DNA of 64,000 bases from Dipteronia dyeriana (GCA_032871835.1 CM065295.1:87165819-87229818), one strand, 5' to 3'; shown: positions 1-11,169, numbered from the stretch's first letter. A program made the numbers and translations. The notes: generated by a model not told the origin, from the letters alone.

Positions 1-360
1 GATTTTGCTTGGGCCAACTATTGAGAATTTGATATTCTTGAGGGACTGATTTGTAATTAATTTGGGCCTTTTCATAATTTTGATATAATTATGGGGTTAA
101 TTTGCAATTAACAAAAATTTCTGGACCAGTTTGCAATTTCAAAATAGTTTTAGGGTCGATTTATAATTAATGAAAATTTACGGAGTCACTTTGTAAATTT
201 CAAAGATTTTGGGGCCAATTCATAATTATCATAACTTACTGGGTTAGTTTATTTTTTTTTAAGATTCAGGGGTCGATTTGAAATTGCCAAATCTTGAGAG
301 GTCTTTTTGTAATTTAGCAAAATAAGGGGCATAGTTTGTAATTTTCCAAAAAAGGTTTTG
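1..360 (+). repeat. Degenerate short-unit repeat array in the copia leader
   Basis: About ten diverged units of roughly 30-45 bp follow one another. Each has the shape GGGnYnRnTTTGTAATT followed by an A/T-rich spacer ending in AAAA or TTTT. Units are visible near 40, 93, 121, 151, 180, 212, 241, 267, 297 and 325. No coding potential is seen. Confidence 0.6.
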
Positions 361-387
361 GGAAAAAGTGCAGTCGATAATCTTTGT

Positions 388-660
388 GATTTCGGATGGT
401 TATGTTTTTACGCAGTAGACTGATCATTAAGTTTTCATATCGATTATTTTGTTGAATAAATAATTTGTTTTGTATATTCTCGTGACTTAAATGGTTATGT
501 TTTCACGCAGTGACTAATCATTTCGATTTTGAGAAATTAGTTGGCTGACAATTAATAATTTGATAGTTTTAATAATTGATTGAATTCTCTTTTAATTTGG
601 ATGATTATGTTTCACGTATTAACTAATCATTAAAGATTTTGAGATATTCGTCGGTAATCA
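388..660 (+). repeat. Three diverged repeats of about 105-110 bp in the copia leader
   Basis: The phrase ATGGTTATGTTTTCACGCAGT followed by a ctaatcatt-like segment recurs, with changes, near 398, 490 and 600. The third copy reads ATGATTATGTTTCACGTATT. Spacing is about 90-115 bp. Confidence 0.6.
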
Positions 661-674
661 ATTATTAAATTTGA

Positions 675-910
675 AACTGCAAAGATGAAAATACTTGTGT
701 TAATCATATCCGTAGGAAGGTTATCACATGTAATAGGTGATGTTCTTTTCCGTAGGAGGTTCATCATCTTGAGGTATTCATCTATGGAACTGTAATAATG
801 GAAACTATATACATGTTTAAATCATCTCCGTATGAGGGTTATCACATGTGATAGGTGATGTTCTTCTCCGTAGGAAGTTCATCATCTTGAGGAATTCATT
901 TATAAAATGT
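675..910 (+). repeat. Two tandem copies of a 118-bp unit upstream of gag
   Basis: A segment containing TCCGTAGGAAGGTTATCACA, then a GGTGATGTTCTT phrase and a second TCCGTAGGA phrase, starts at 709 and recurs at 827, giving an exact period of 118 bp with about 90% identity by eye. Each unit also carries the tccgta-gg motif twice, so it has an internal sub-repeat. Confidence 0.75.
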
Positions 911-1032
911 AGTGATCTTTGCCTAATCACATGTTGAATTTTACTTCTATAAATGTTTTGACTGTTATCTTATATGTATGAAATCCTTTGTTTTGATATT
1001 CAGTTTTCAATGTCAACAACTTTGCTTCGCAA

Positions 1033-1989
1033 TTGTCTGCTATTAAACCTTTGGATGGGACTAATTTCGAGAAATGGAAAGAGACTCTCACTACTGTTCT
1101 AGCTCTTTGGGGGATAGACATTTCGTTACGTGAGAATAAGCCTTCTAAACTCACCGATGAGAGTACTGCTAAACAGAGGTCTTATCGAAAGAAGTGGAAA
1201 GAGTCTAATCGGAAATGTCTGATGATCATGCGTTTGTGCATTGCCAAAACCATTAAGAAGAGTATTCCAAAGTGTAAGGATGCAAAGGCTTTTCTTAAAG
1301 CTGTGAGTGGCAAGTTCAAGAAGCGAAGCAAGGCTGAGAGGGGAAAGTATTTGAGCCAACTGGCGATAACGGTTTATGATGGTACCGGTGATGTTCGTGA
1401 GCATATTATGAAGATGACTAATATGGCCATGAAATTAAGGGATCTGAATACTGAGATCTCTGACTCTCACCTTATATGGCAAGTCCTTGAGTCTCTTCCA
1501 AGTGAGTTTGATGTTCTGAAAACCTCTTATAATGCTTACGAGGCTGGATGGACTTTGGGCCAAATGACTGCAATTGTGGTTCAAGAGGAAGAGACTACTC
1601 GCAAAAGTAAGAAACAAAGTGCTCATATGGTTACTCATAACAACAAGGGTAAGAAGAAGTTCGATGGGGGTAAGAAGTTTAAACATCATGGAAAGAAAGC
1701 TGACAAGTCTAATGGGTTCATTAAGGCTAAGGATGATGATATGAAAGGCAAGTGTTTCTGGTGTAGCAAGAAAAGCCATATGAAAAAGGATTGCTTCAAG
1801 TTTAAGAAACACATAGAAGGTACCCATTTAGCTCTCGTATGTTTTGAATCTAATTTGGTTGATGTCCCTTTAAATTCTTGGTGGGTTGATTCTGGAGCTA
1901 CTATTCACGTTACGAATTCTTTACAGGGCTTCAGAAGCAAAAGGAAACCAAGGGATAAAGAAACTGTCGTTTTCATGGGAAATGGATAA
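1033..1989 (+). pseudogene. Copia gag plus start of protease, interrupted
   Basis: The reading shows a gag core and a basic region. It then has a zinc knuckle CFWCSKKSHMKKDC (C-x2-C-x4-H-x4-C, without the usual Gly before His), and the aspartic protease start WWVDSGATIHVT. No ATG opens this frame. The nearest one, at 1010, is out of phase, so the gag start is already shifted. An in-frame TAA at 1987 stops the reading inside the protease, and clear protease coding resumes in the same frame beyond it to about 2150. Confidence 0.85.
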
Positions 1990-2099
1990 AAGGCTTTAGT
2001 TGAGTTTATAGGAGTTGTTAGATTACCTTTAGCTTCAGGAGAGTTTTTAGATTTAGTTGATGTTGTTTTTGTTCCTTCTCTCAGACGTAATTTGATTTC

Positions 2100-3490
2100 C
2101 ATTTCTAAGTTGGATATTAGTGGCTATCGTTTTGAATTCATTAATAAAGGATTTGTTCTTTATTGGTTCTGGTTGTTTGTGTGATGGTTTGTATAAATTG
2201 AATTTACATACTGATTTAGTTGATGAATGTTCTCATTCCGCTGCTGTGATAAATTCTACCATTGGATCTAAACGTCAGAGAGAAAATTGTTCGTCCTTGC
2301 TATGGCATAAACATTTAGTCCATATATCCAAAAAGATCGAATTGAAAGATTAGTAAGAAATGGTATTCTTGATTTACTTGAATTTTCAGATTTTGAGTGT
2401 TGTGTTAATTGTTTAAAGGGTAAAATGACAAGAGTTAAAAAGAAAGGGGCTACTAGAAGTCAAAATCTGTTGGAAATTATCCATACTGATATATGTGGCC
2501 CATTTTCACCCGCCGCACTTGGTGGATATAAATATTTCATTTCTTTTATTGATGATTTCTCGCGTTATGGTTACATCTATCTCATTCACGAGAAATCCGA
2601 AGTCTTAGATATCTTCAAAATATATAAGGTTGAGGTTGAATTGAAATTAGAAAGAAAGATCAAAATTTGTTAGATCTGATTGTGGGGGTGAATATTATGG
2701 TAGGTATGGTGAAGCTAGTCAGAATCATTGTCCGTTTGCGAGGTTTTTGCAAGAATGTGGGATTGGTGCTTAATACACTATGCCTGGTGAACCTGAACAG
2801 AATGGAGTTTCTGAAAGACGGAATCGTACATTAATGGACATGGTAAGAAGTATGATCAGTATGAGTTCTTTGTCTAAAATTTTATGGGGTGATGCATTAA
2901 AGACGGCAACTGACATTCTTAGTAGAGTTTCTAGCAAATCTGTGCCTAAGACTCCGTTTAAAATGTGGTTTGGTTCGAAGCCAAAATTAAATCACATGAG
3001 AGTATGGGGATGTCCTGCAGAAGTGATACCTTATGATCCTAATTTGAAAAAGCTGGATTTTAAGATAGTTAGTGCATTTTTTGTGGGATATGCGAATAAA
3101 TCAAAAGGATATAGATTTTATTGTCCTACATACTCTATGAGGATAGTTGAGTCTAAACGTGCTGTATTCTTAGAGGAAGGTAATGAAGTTGAGAAGAATA
3201 TGCAAACTCAGGATTTTGAGTTTGAGGAGGACAAATCGGGTGATCCGACATCTTATACTTCATTGGATGTTGTCATACCACCTCTCTTAGAGCATCATGA
3301 TGATTCTCAATCTGAACAAGAAGATGAGCCCTTACCGGTTGTTGTTGAACCTCAACCGGTTATTAATGAGCCCGGACCAGCTATTGATGAACTCCAACTA
3401 GTCATTGATGAGCCACAACCAGTTGTTGATGTTCCTTTAAGGAGATCTCAGATAGTTTGTAAGCTCAAAAAAAATCCATTTATGGTCTGA
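2100..3490 (+). pseudogene. Copia integrase region, several frame breaks
   Basis: An integrase zinc-binding segment (LWHKHLVH, later CVNCLKG) and a catalytic core (IHTDICGPF, then SDCGGEYY, then [12 protein letters not shown]) are all recognisable, so the D, D and E catalytic residues survive at the sequence level. They sit in different frames: shifts occur near 2155, 2350 and 2650, and a TAA lies at about 2772 just before the third motif. The C-terminal domain reaches an acidic/proline linker with repeated DEPQPV-like phrases (about 3300-3430). The reading ends in a run of eight A at about 3464. Confidence 0.85.
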
Positions 3491-4591
3491 AACAAGCTTC
3501 AAGGCAATGGTATTTGAAATTTGATGAAGTCGTTACATCATATGGTTTTGTTGAAAATTCGATGGATCATTGCATATACCTCAAGGTCAATGGGAGCAAT
3601 TTTATTTTTCTTATACTTTATGTTGATGATATTTTGCTTGCCAGCAATAATTTGGGGTTGCTGTATGATACCAAGAATTTTCTATCTCGTAGCTTTGCAA
3701 TGAAGAACCTTGGGGAAGCCTCTTATGTCCTTGGTATTGAGATACAACGTGATAGGTCACGTGGTTTGCTTGGATTATCTCAAAAGGCTTACATTGATAG
3801 GGTACTAGAGAGGTTTAACATGAGTGCTTGTTCCCCAAGTGAGGTACCTATCGTGAAAGGAGATAAACTTACGAAGCTACAGTGTCCTCAGAATGAGCTA
3901 AAACGTTCTCAAATGAAAGATATCCCATATTCATCTGTGGTTGGCAGTTTGATGTATGCACATGTTTGTACACGTCCTGATATTGCATTTGCAATTAGTG
4001 TACTTGGCAGATTTCAAAGTAATCCCGACATTCATCATTGGACAGCAACAAAGAAATTTATACGTTATTTGCAGCGAACAAAGGATTTCATGCTCACTTA
4101 TAGCCATGCAGACCTATTGGAAGTTGTTGGCTATGCATATGCGGATTTTGCTGGTTGTACAGATGATCTAAAATCCACTTCAAGTTTTGTGTTTATGTTG
4201 GCTGATGGAGCCATTTCGTGGAAGAGTGTCAAGCAGACACTTACAGCTTCATCTACTATGCAAGCTGAGTTTGTGGCATGTTATGAGGCAACAATCCGCA
4301 GTTTGGTTGCAGAATTTCATTTCAGGGTTACAAATTGTTGATTCCATTTCTAAGCCATTGACAATCTATTGTGACAATTCCGCAACAATTTCTTTCTCTA
4401 AGAACAATAAAAGGTCTTCAGGGTCTAAACATATGGAGATCAAGTATCTTGTGGTTAGAGAGAAAGTTCAAGAGTTGCAAACTTCTATTATTCATATTGC
4501 CATGGAAGAGATGATAGTTGACCCCCTAACCAAGGGACTATCTTCGAAGGTTTTTAAAGGGCATGTTACCCCGTATGGGGTTGGTAGATAG
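3491..4591 (+). pseudogene. Copia reverse transcriptase (C-terminal half) and RNase H remnant
   Basis: The reverse transcriptase enters directly at the [11 protein letters not shown] motif, and the palm motif LYVDDILLA follows at about 3618-3644. The N-terminal fingers/palm part, normally some 150-200 residues between the integrase linker and this point, is absent. RNase H shows YADFAGCTDD, ASSTMQAEF and YCDNSATI, with a frameshift near 4335 between the last two. The reading ends at a stop at 4589-4591. Confidence 0.85.
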
Positions 4592-5260
4592 TTATGATAT
4601 GCTTGGTTAGTGGGAGTTATGTTTTGTTTTTAAAGTAACTGCAGTTTTCTGTTTAATAAAATTTTATTTATTCTCGAGAATATATTTGTACATTGTATAT
4701 GTATGTTATTTGCCATGATATGAGCGCATGTATGTTTTTATTGTGGCAGGATCTCTCAAAGCTTTTGGCTTTGAGGGGGCAATTCACTCATAAGGTATAA
4801 AGTTTCCACCGATGAGTGAATATTACTTAAGACAGAAGGATTTGCCAGTCTTAAGGGAGGTTGAACTCATAGTCAAAGTATTTGGCCATTGCGTGTAAAA
4901 TGCTTAAGACATTAAGTTTGCTCGTCTTAAGCTGCTTCGTATTATACGAAGTGGGACCTATATGAAAATAGGCATGATGATCACATTTGCATGCAATTTC
5001 CATACCACACATACATACCATTTGACCCGGGTAGGTAGAGCTAAGAGTATTTTGATTACATATTGTCTTATGTTGATTAAAGATATAATGATCTATGTAG
5101 TTGGATACTTGATGTTCTATTGGACTAAGGGGAAGGAAGGTGTTACTCTCTTAAACATTCATTGTGGCCATATATAATTGTTTGTCAATTCGGATAGTCG
5201 TTTTCTAAAATGAATTTTTAAATCTAAAATAATAATGTCTATGTAGCTCAAGTGGGAGAA
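4592..5260 (+). other. Copia 3' non-coding region with hairpins and polypurine tract
   Basis: No protein is coded here. Two 8-bp-stem hairpins made of CTTAAGAC and GTCTTAAG lie at 4826-4855 and 4903-4931. A perfect 17-nt palindrome, CTTCGTATTATACGAAG, lies at 4935-4951. The segment closes with CAAGTGGGAGAA at 5249-5260, which has the form of a copia polypurine tract directly abutting the LTR. Confidence 0.65.
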
Positions 5261-5794
5261 TGTAAGATTCTTATAAAATTGTGAGCAACATATGCCATTA
5301 TATTTTATGTTTATGAAAAACCGAATTGATTGGATTGTTTAAGTAAGTGGGAGTTGACCGGAAAAGCCCGTTTGATTGTGATCAATATTTGTTGAGCTCG
5401 GTGCACATTAGCTACATTAAATAAATGTAGGATATGGTATGGGCTATTGTATATGTGTGGGTCTAGTATTCCTATTAAGACTAGCCATCTTATTAGGGTT
5501 TTGAGAATCCTTTATGGGTTAGGATTCTATGAAGTTATACTATATATAGGGGGTCTCTACTCTCACTCACATAAGAGATTATTACAGATTTGTCTCCCCA
5601 TTAGGCAATCTGAGAAAGGTGAGTAGAGAGTAGAATACTCTTTATTGTTTTAACTATTTTCTCTGTTTTATTTCAGATTGGTCTTCTTGGATTATTCATT
5701 TCAGATTGGTCTTCTTGGATTATTCAATGGACCCAGGAAATTCAGGTACGAATTCATGCTTATGTATTTAATACGAATATACATGTTTATTACA
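5261..5794 (+). repeat. Copia 3' LTR (534 bp)
   Basis: The LTR opens with TGTAA directly after the polypurine tract and closes with TTACA, a 5-bp inverted end. A TATA box (actatatatagg) lies at about 5540. A 27-bp segment TTTCAGATTGGTCTTCTTGG plus 7 more bases is repeated in tandem at 5672 and 5699. The far end could also be placed at 5807 (CCAACA), so it is uncertain by 13 bp. The matching 5' LTR is outside the window, so the age cannot be judged. Confidence 0.7.
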
Positions 5795-7257
5795 TACAAC
5801 TCCAACAGACTGGACAAACAAATCTGGTGGGATCCTTTTTTAAAGATGTAGTCATGCGTTTGCAGGACTAAATAAATCCAACAATTTGTTGGGTTTATTT
5901 AGTCCCGCGTTCGTAGGACTAATTTTGTTTAATAACTTGATAATAAAGAAATTATAAAATTTAATGGAGATCAAAGAACACCAGGTAGTTCAAACCCAGA
6001 ACCTCACCACCATCTTCATCATCATCACCTTTCCGGCTTCACCTAGTCTTCAAAATCATCACTTTCATCCCCAATCAACAACAAAATATCAACTATGATA
6101 TTTCAAAAACAAATCAACTAAAATCATATAAAAGGGAGCACAAATACTCGTTAAATCAGTTAAAAAAAACAACAGTTGCACATATATTTCAATTGTCACC
6201 ATTTGAAATCACCATTGTTACCACCAGAACACAATGAACAGCCCATCTCCCAAGAACCAAAACCCAAAACCCAGTGAATCGCCCATCACGCAAGCACCAT
6301 CACCAAACCCAGAACCTAGTGAATCGGCCACCGTAAAAAATAATCCTAACCACCACCACCACGTGAATCAACCATCACCCAAACCAAGCTTCTATCTACC
6401 ATAATCACCCCTAAATCCAGAACCCAAACCAAGGTTTGAACCACCACCATCACTACCACCCAAAGCTTATTTTTCTCCTCTCAACCAGATTCAAATCAAA
6501 ATTGAAAAAAAAATGATGTCGCGTGGAGATCGATTGAGAGAGAGATGAGATCGAGAGATGGTTCAGAGATGATCAAGTGTGCAGATATGTGAAGATGAGA
6601 AAGATATTGATGATTCATAAAAAAATTTATTGATGATTCTTAACAAGAAGAGATTGTGAAACAAAGAGATAGACGACACGAAAGTAAACAACAAATTGAA
6701 AATGAATATAGATAAAGTGAGAGACAAAGTCAAGAGTGAATTCTTGATGACTAGGATAAATTTTTTAATAATTAATTAATTTTTGAATTAATAAATCAAT
6801 TGTTGTTATTTTTATTAATTTTTTAATTAATATATATATCTCAATTCCATGTTTCACCAAATAAAATTTGATATTAATTCAATCTAATTTTATGTTTACG
6901 TAAACATAACATAGTATTAATTTAGTCTGATACAGTTTAGCCTAATCCAATCCAATTAAATCTAATTTCAGTTACATCTTGATCCAATTAAATTCTATGA
7001 AATAGTCCAATCTAATCCCGTACACCAAACATGCCCTCGACGTCTCAGGCACGGGATAATACCATAAAAATTATTTAGTTATAAAACCTTAATCACCGTA
7101 ATTATTGAAACAAAATAATAAATGCAATGACTTTTAATTTTCATGAACCAATAAATAATAAGATCCTCCGTCATTCTGGGGGAGATTCGGATCCATACCC
7201 TGGCCCAGCCCGTGAATAATTAGGTGAAGTGACGTGAAAAACTGGAATACAGATATA
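5795..7257. other. Intergenic, probable non-autonomous DNA transposon
   Basis: There is no gene. A hairpin with 18 of 19 paired bases lies at 5865-5905. The stretch 6880-7038 ends in ccaatctaatcccgtacaccaaacatgccctc, the same kind of terminus as the Harbinger-like element ending at 11169. A plausible second member of that family therefore spans about 5850-7038, but its left end is not clear. The interior (6000-6480) is C/A-rich on the plus strand, with many CCACCA and AACCCAGAACC phrases. Confidence 0.4.
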
Positions 7258-7280
7258 ACTTATAATCATCAGATCGAGAG

Positions 7281-7355
7281 ATGCACAAATCACCGCTCAC
7301 CAAAAATACAAAATACAAAAAATGTCAGGGACTCAAGACCTCCCTGCCATCCTAA
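7281..7355 (+). other. Short upstream ORF overlapping the HPR3-like start (copy A)
   Basis: An ATG 41 bp upstream of the main ATG opens a 24-codon reading frame that overlaps the HPR3-like start in another frame and stops at 7353-7355. In copy B the homologous ATG is fused in frame to the enzyme. Whether it lies in the mRNA depends on the transcription start, which I cannot place. Confidence 0.4.
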
Positions 7356-8845
7356 TACACCGTCTCCCTGCATTCAACCTCCTTTTCAAAAGTAAACTCC
7401 ACAATCACTTCACTCTCCTCTACCTACCTCTCGACTCTCCCGACTCAACTCACTCCTTCCTCTCCCGCCACGCTGCCTCCGTACGTGCCCTAGTCGCTGT
7501 CGGCCCCACCCCCGTCAACTCTCAAATCCTCGACCTCCTCCCCGCTCTGGAAATCGTCGTCTGCTCCAGCGCCGGAATTGACCACGTCGACCTCTCTGAG
7601 TGTCGCCAACGTGGCCTTCTTGTAACCAGTGCCGGTAACGCCTTCTCCGAGGATGTCGCTGATTATTCCGTCGCGTTGTTGATCGATGTTTTGAGGAGGG
7701 TTTCGGCCGGTAATCGGTTTGTTCGGGCCGGGTTGTGGCCCCAACATGGATCATATCCACTGGGCTCTAAGGTTTGTTTACTATTGGATTGATGCATTAT
7801 ACTAATTGCATGATTAGTTTTAACTTTTAACTTTTTTTGGGCAATTTCTTTTCATCATTTTTTGAAATGATTAAAGTGAGTTCCAAATAGAAGTATATAT
7901 TGTGAATTTGAGTGAAATGCATGGTGATTAGTTACTCCAGATGACAAGTGAATTCAGTACAAAATATCACCAAACATAGATTGTTTAAGAATAATATAGT
8001 ACTGTCCAATATTGTCCAATACCAAACGAGCTCGTAATGAAGTGTAAAACAAAGATCATGAAAGTTGATTAAATCCGCCAAACACTCACCGGAAACTCGG
8101 AAAGTAAAAAGACATAAACATCCCCTAGTGTAATGACAATTGACAACACCATATATGATGTATACCGTATACGACACTAACTACTCATGCTCTGCGTCAG
8201 ATCAAATGTATGTAAAATGACATTTTTAATTTAGAGTACCATTTTTTAAATTTCTTTAGTAGATGACAAATGCTATTTCAATATAACATTAGTTCTTATA
8301 TGTTATGGTATGAATTGCAGTTGGGTGGAAAGCGAGTTGGAATTGTAGGACTGGGAAGCATAGGCTCTGAAGTCGCAAAAAGACTCGTGGCCTTTGGCTG
8401 TAGTATTGCTTACACATCGAGAAAAAAAAAGCTAGCTGTCTCGTATCCATTCTTTGAGAATGTCCATGACCTCGCTGCTGATTGTAATGTCCTTATTGTT
8501 TGTTGTGCTTTGACCGATCAAACCCGTCACATGATTAATAAGGATGTCATGATGGCATTAGGGAAGGAAGGCGTGATAGTTAATGTTGGCCGCGGTGCTC
8601 TTATTGACGAGAACGAATTGGTACAGTCCTTGTTGCGAGGTGATATTGGTGGCACTGGTCTTGATGTGTATGAGAATGAACCCCATGTCCCGGAAGAGCT
8701 GTTTAAGTTGGATAATGTGGTATTGTCTCGACATGTTGCTGTCCTGACCCCTGAATCTTTCGAAGCATTGCAGGATGTGATCATTGGCAACTTGCTAGCA
8801 TTCTTCTCGAATAAACCATTGTTGTCACCGATCCAGCTTGATTGA
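7322..8845 (+). CDS. HPR3: HPR3-like hydroxypyruvate/glyoxylate reductase, copy A (intact)
   Basis: Two exons, 7322-7771 and 8321-8845, join in phase at CTAAG/GTTTGT and TTGCAG/TTGG and give 324 residues, close to the usual 313-325. It belongs to the D-isomer 2-hydroxyacid dehydrogenases, cytosolic NAD(P)H enzymes that reduce hydroxypyruvate, glyoxylate or hydroxyphenylpyruvate. The Rossmann motif is VGIVGLGSIG at the start of exon 2. The following YTSRKKK has the Arg-rich form usually linked with NADPH preference. The catalytic Arg is in NVGRGALID, the Glu in YENEPHVPEEL and the His in LSRHVAV. The C-terminus is complete (SPIQLD). An HPPR-type role is the main alternative. Confidence 0.9.
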
Positions 8846-9600
8846 AGATTATGATTATCGATATAATACAATGCGGCTTGTTGCAATTGTTAGAATGACT
8901 GACGTTCAGGTAAATGCATGTGTTGCCATTGGCAGCTTCTTCGTATTATTGTTCTGGACATGTCGAGTCAAGCTGCCTTCATTTACTTTCCGTAGTGTAT
9001 TTGGTTCTCGGCTGTTCAAGATCAATTGAACAATGATCTTCTGAATAAATGATATCCTTGAAGGCTATTTAGTTCCAAACTCAAATTTTCTGTTATCTGG
9101 CATTGTTGCTCAACAATTGATTCTTGGCTTGGTAATACTAATATAGAAACAGATTGAATGCTTATTTACTGATTTTATTATTCTAACTGTGGATGTTTCT
9201 ATAAATTTTATTGTAATCAGATAGTTTCAAAAAGATAAGCTCAAACACTTCGTTAATAGTATTCAACTTCGTAGTTTTATTTTACAAAATCAATTTCATT
9301 CATGGTTCATCTAAAGAAAATCGTAATCCTAGTTCTTGCTTAAATGTTTCTAGAGATTCCAAGGCTAATATAGAAACACATCCAAAGGACATTTCCTAGG
9401 AGTGGGATTCTCTATGGAATAATATCACACTAACTAAATTATTTGCCAAACATGAATTAACATTGAAATTTTCATATATTTGGTTAAATTAAAAACAAAA
9501 TTCATAAGAATAATTTTTTACAATTTCTTCCAAAGGACCTCTTTTAACCTTTTCACTCTTTTAACGATTCATATACAGGATATCTATGTGGCTTGAAAAC
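8846..9600. other. 3' flank of HPR3-like copy A
   Basis: There is no gene. This segment aligns with 21396-23160 of copy B once that copy's MITEs are removed, and gives the state of the flank before the insertions. Likely poly(A) signals (aataaatg) lie near 9043. Confidence 0.6.
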
Positions 9601-9662
9601 TACAACACTTCAATGGTACAGGGACATAAAGACTAGGTCTTCAAATGGGTCAATTGCCGTCT

Positions 9663-9862
9663 GAAAAACGGGATTGGCAGCAATCTGAATAGCATCGGTA
9701 TTATCTGCATGAAGAGGAGTAGGAGTAAGCTGTGGAACACTAAGTTCGCCTAACAACTGTCGAAGCCATGCAATTTCAGAACAAGTAGATGGCATAACCC
9801 GATATTCATACTCGGTGGAGGATTTCGAGACACGAGCCTACTTCGTATCGAACTTCTTGTAA
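9663..9862 (-). pseudogene. Copia RNase H fragment at the duplication breakpoint
   Basis: On the minus strand the reading contains SKSSTEYEYR, EIAWLRQLLGEL and HADNTDAIQIAANPVF, the end of a copia RNase H. It comes from a lineage different from the element at 1-5794. An in-frame TAG lies upstream of the first motif. After NPVF the reading runs straight into the duplicated host block, so the fragment starts exactly where copies A and B stop matching (about 9662). Confidence 0.75.
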
Positions 9863-9988
9863 AGCTACCGAACATGCCCTAAAATTATCGAAAGTATATT
9901 TTTTATGGGTTTACTTATAAACTAGGGATTTTTAAAACAGTTAATGGTTGTAGATACGATTTTCAATAAATGCAAATAAAGTCACTCA

Positions 9989-11169
9989 GGGTACGTTTGT
10001 TAGACCGGATAGGATGAGATTGGGTTATTTTTAGTCCCAATGTCATGTTTGGCACACCGATGGGATGGGATTAATTAGTCCCACTGAATTTTTTTATCCC
10101 ATTGATTTGGGATAAAATAGTCCCAAGAAAAACGATGGGATTCATTTTAATCCATCTTCTTTCTCAGTCATTCGACTCTCTCAAGTGTATATTATCAACC
10201 TAACCTCCATCTTCTTTCTCAGCCTTCGTCTTCTTCCACAAAGCAGATCCATCAATTAGGTTTTTGCTCGGTTTAAATTTGACACTTGACATGACATGGC
10301 GTGGGTTGACTTTGTTTTCTAGTTAAGTTTATTATTTTGGGTTTGATGTATATAGGTCTTTGTTAGTCGAATTAGTTGTTTTGGGAGGAAATGGTATTTG
10401 ATTTGTGGTCATAAACTTTGGAGAGTGGGCTTGTTTTATGCCAATTAATTAGTTGTTATCCATTGTAATGACAGCAGTGGTGATGCTTAGTGTTTGTGCT
10501 CTTGTGAGTTGTTGGTTGATGTTCATTCGTGTTTTTGTTTGTTGTGTTTATGATTATATATATTTTTATTGGGTATGGTCATGGATGTTGATTCGTACGT
10601 ATTTGATTTTTCTTCATCTTTCTATCTGTTTTTCTCTTCAATCTCCCTCTCAAAATTAATTTTCTTATTTTGTTTGAAGAAATCTGGGTGTTTTTCCAGA
10701 TTTGAAGCAGGCATTTTCCAGAAGAAAAAAACCCAATAAAGAAAAACAAAAAAAAAATGATCAATCACACGTACCAATCATCAAGCTTTCTTGTTGATTT
10801 GGTTGAACTTGAAGAAATTGGTGAAACAATCACACAACACTTCTATCATAAAATTAAATTTGGGAAATTGAAGTTGATAAAGAGCAAAAAAGCTGAGAGA
10901 GAAATTGATTTGAAGGTTGGGAGAAGGAAGAAAGAGAAATTGATGTCTGAAGAAGAAATTATAGATCTATTTATTTTGTTTGAACATATTTAGAGGATTG
11001 ACACTATTTTTATCCAATCCCATGAGATATCAAACACATGACTGAACTATTTTTAGTTCAATCTCATGTTGCACCAAACACGGGAAATACTATAATTAAT
11101 CCAATCCAATACAATCCAATCTCATCTCTTAAAAATAATCCAATCTTATCCCGTGCACCAAACGCACCC
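9989..11169. mobile_element. PIF/Harbinger-like non-autonomous transposon, 1181 bp
   Basis: The left end is GGGTACGTTTGTTAGACCGG. The right end, read on the other strand, is GGGTGCGTTTGGTGCACGGG. Imperfect inverted similarity then continues through repeated gggat(a/t)agattggatta phrases. The element is flanked by TCA on both sides (9986-9988 and 11170-11172), a 3-bp target duplication typical of PIF/Harbinger. No transposase is visible. The interior has short open frames (10757-10993 is the longest clean one, 78 residues, highly charged) that I do not recognise. Confidence 0.7.

Larger units (their letters stand above)
1..5794 (+). mobile_element. Degenerate Ty1/copia LTR retrotransposon, 5' end outside window
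   Basis: Gag with a CCHC knuckle, an aspartic protease motif, integrase, the C-terminal half of reverse transcriptase and RNase H follow one another on the plus strand in copia order, then a purine tract (5250-5260) and an LTR. The 5' LTR and primer binding site are not in the window. The pol frame is broken by in-frame stops (about 1987 and 2772), several frameshifts and a deletion of the front of the reverse transcriptase. This copy cannot be autonomous. The leader before gag is over 1 kb and is built from repeats, which is long for copia. Confidence 0.9.
7258..9662 (+). repeat. Duplicated block, copy A (HPR3-like gene and downstream flank)
   Basis: Sequence from ttataatcatcagatcgag (about 7258) to gggtcaattgccgtct (about 9662) is repeated in the same orientation at about 19416-23206. 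Similarity covers both exons, the intron, the 3' flank and a terminal piece that in copy B is the distal promoter of subtilase 1. Copy A lacks the MITE insertions present in copy B. Confidence 0.9.

Noticed and set aside
4935..4951. Palindrome CTTCGTATTATACGAAG resembling loxP arms
   Set aside because: It lacks the 8-bp spacer and outer bases of a lox site, lies in a plant copia element, and no recombinase is near. Treated as a hairpin only.
7490..7760. Two minus-strand open frames opposite HPR3-like exon 1, also at 19612-19927
   Set aside because: Shadows of the GC-rich coding strand; they occur at the same place in both copies and have no family features.
10453..10993. Open frames inside the Harbinger-like element as possible captured genes
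   Set aside because: Short, biased composition, no recognisable domain; kept only as part of the element.
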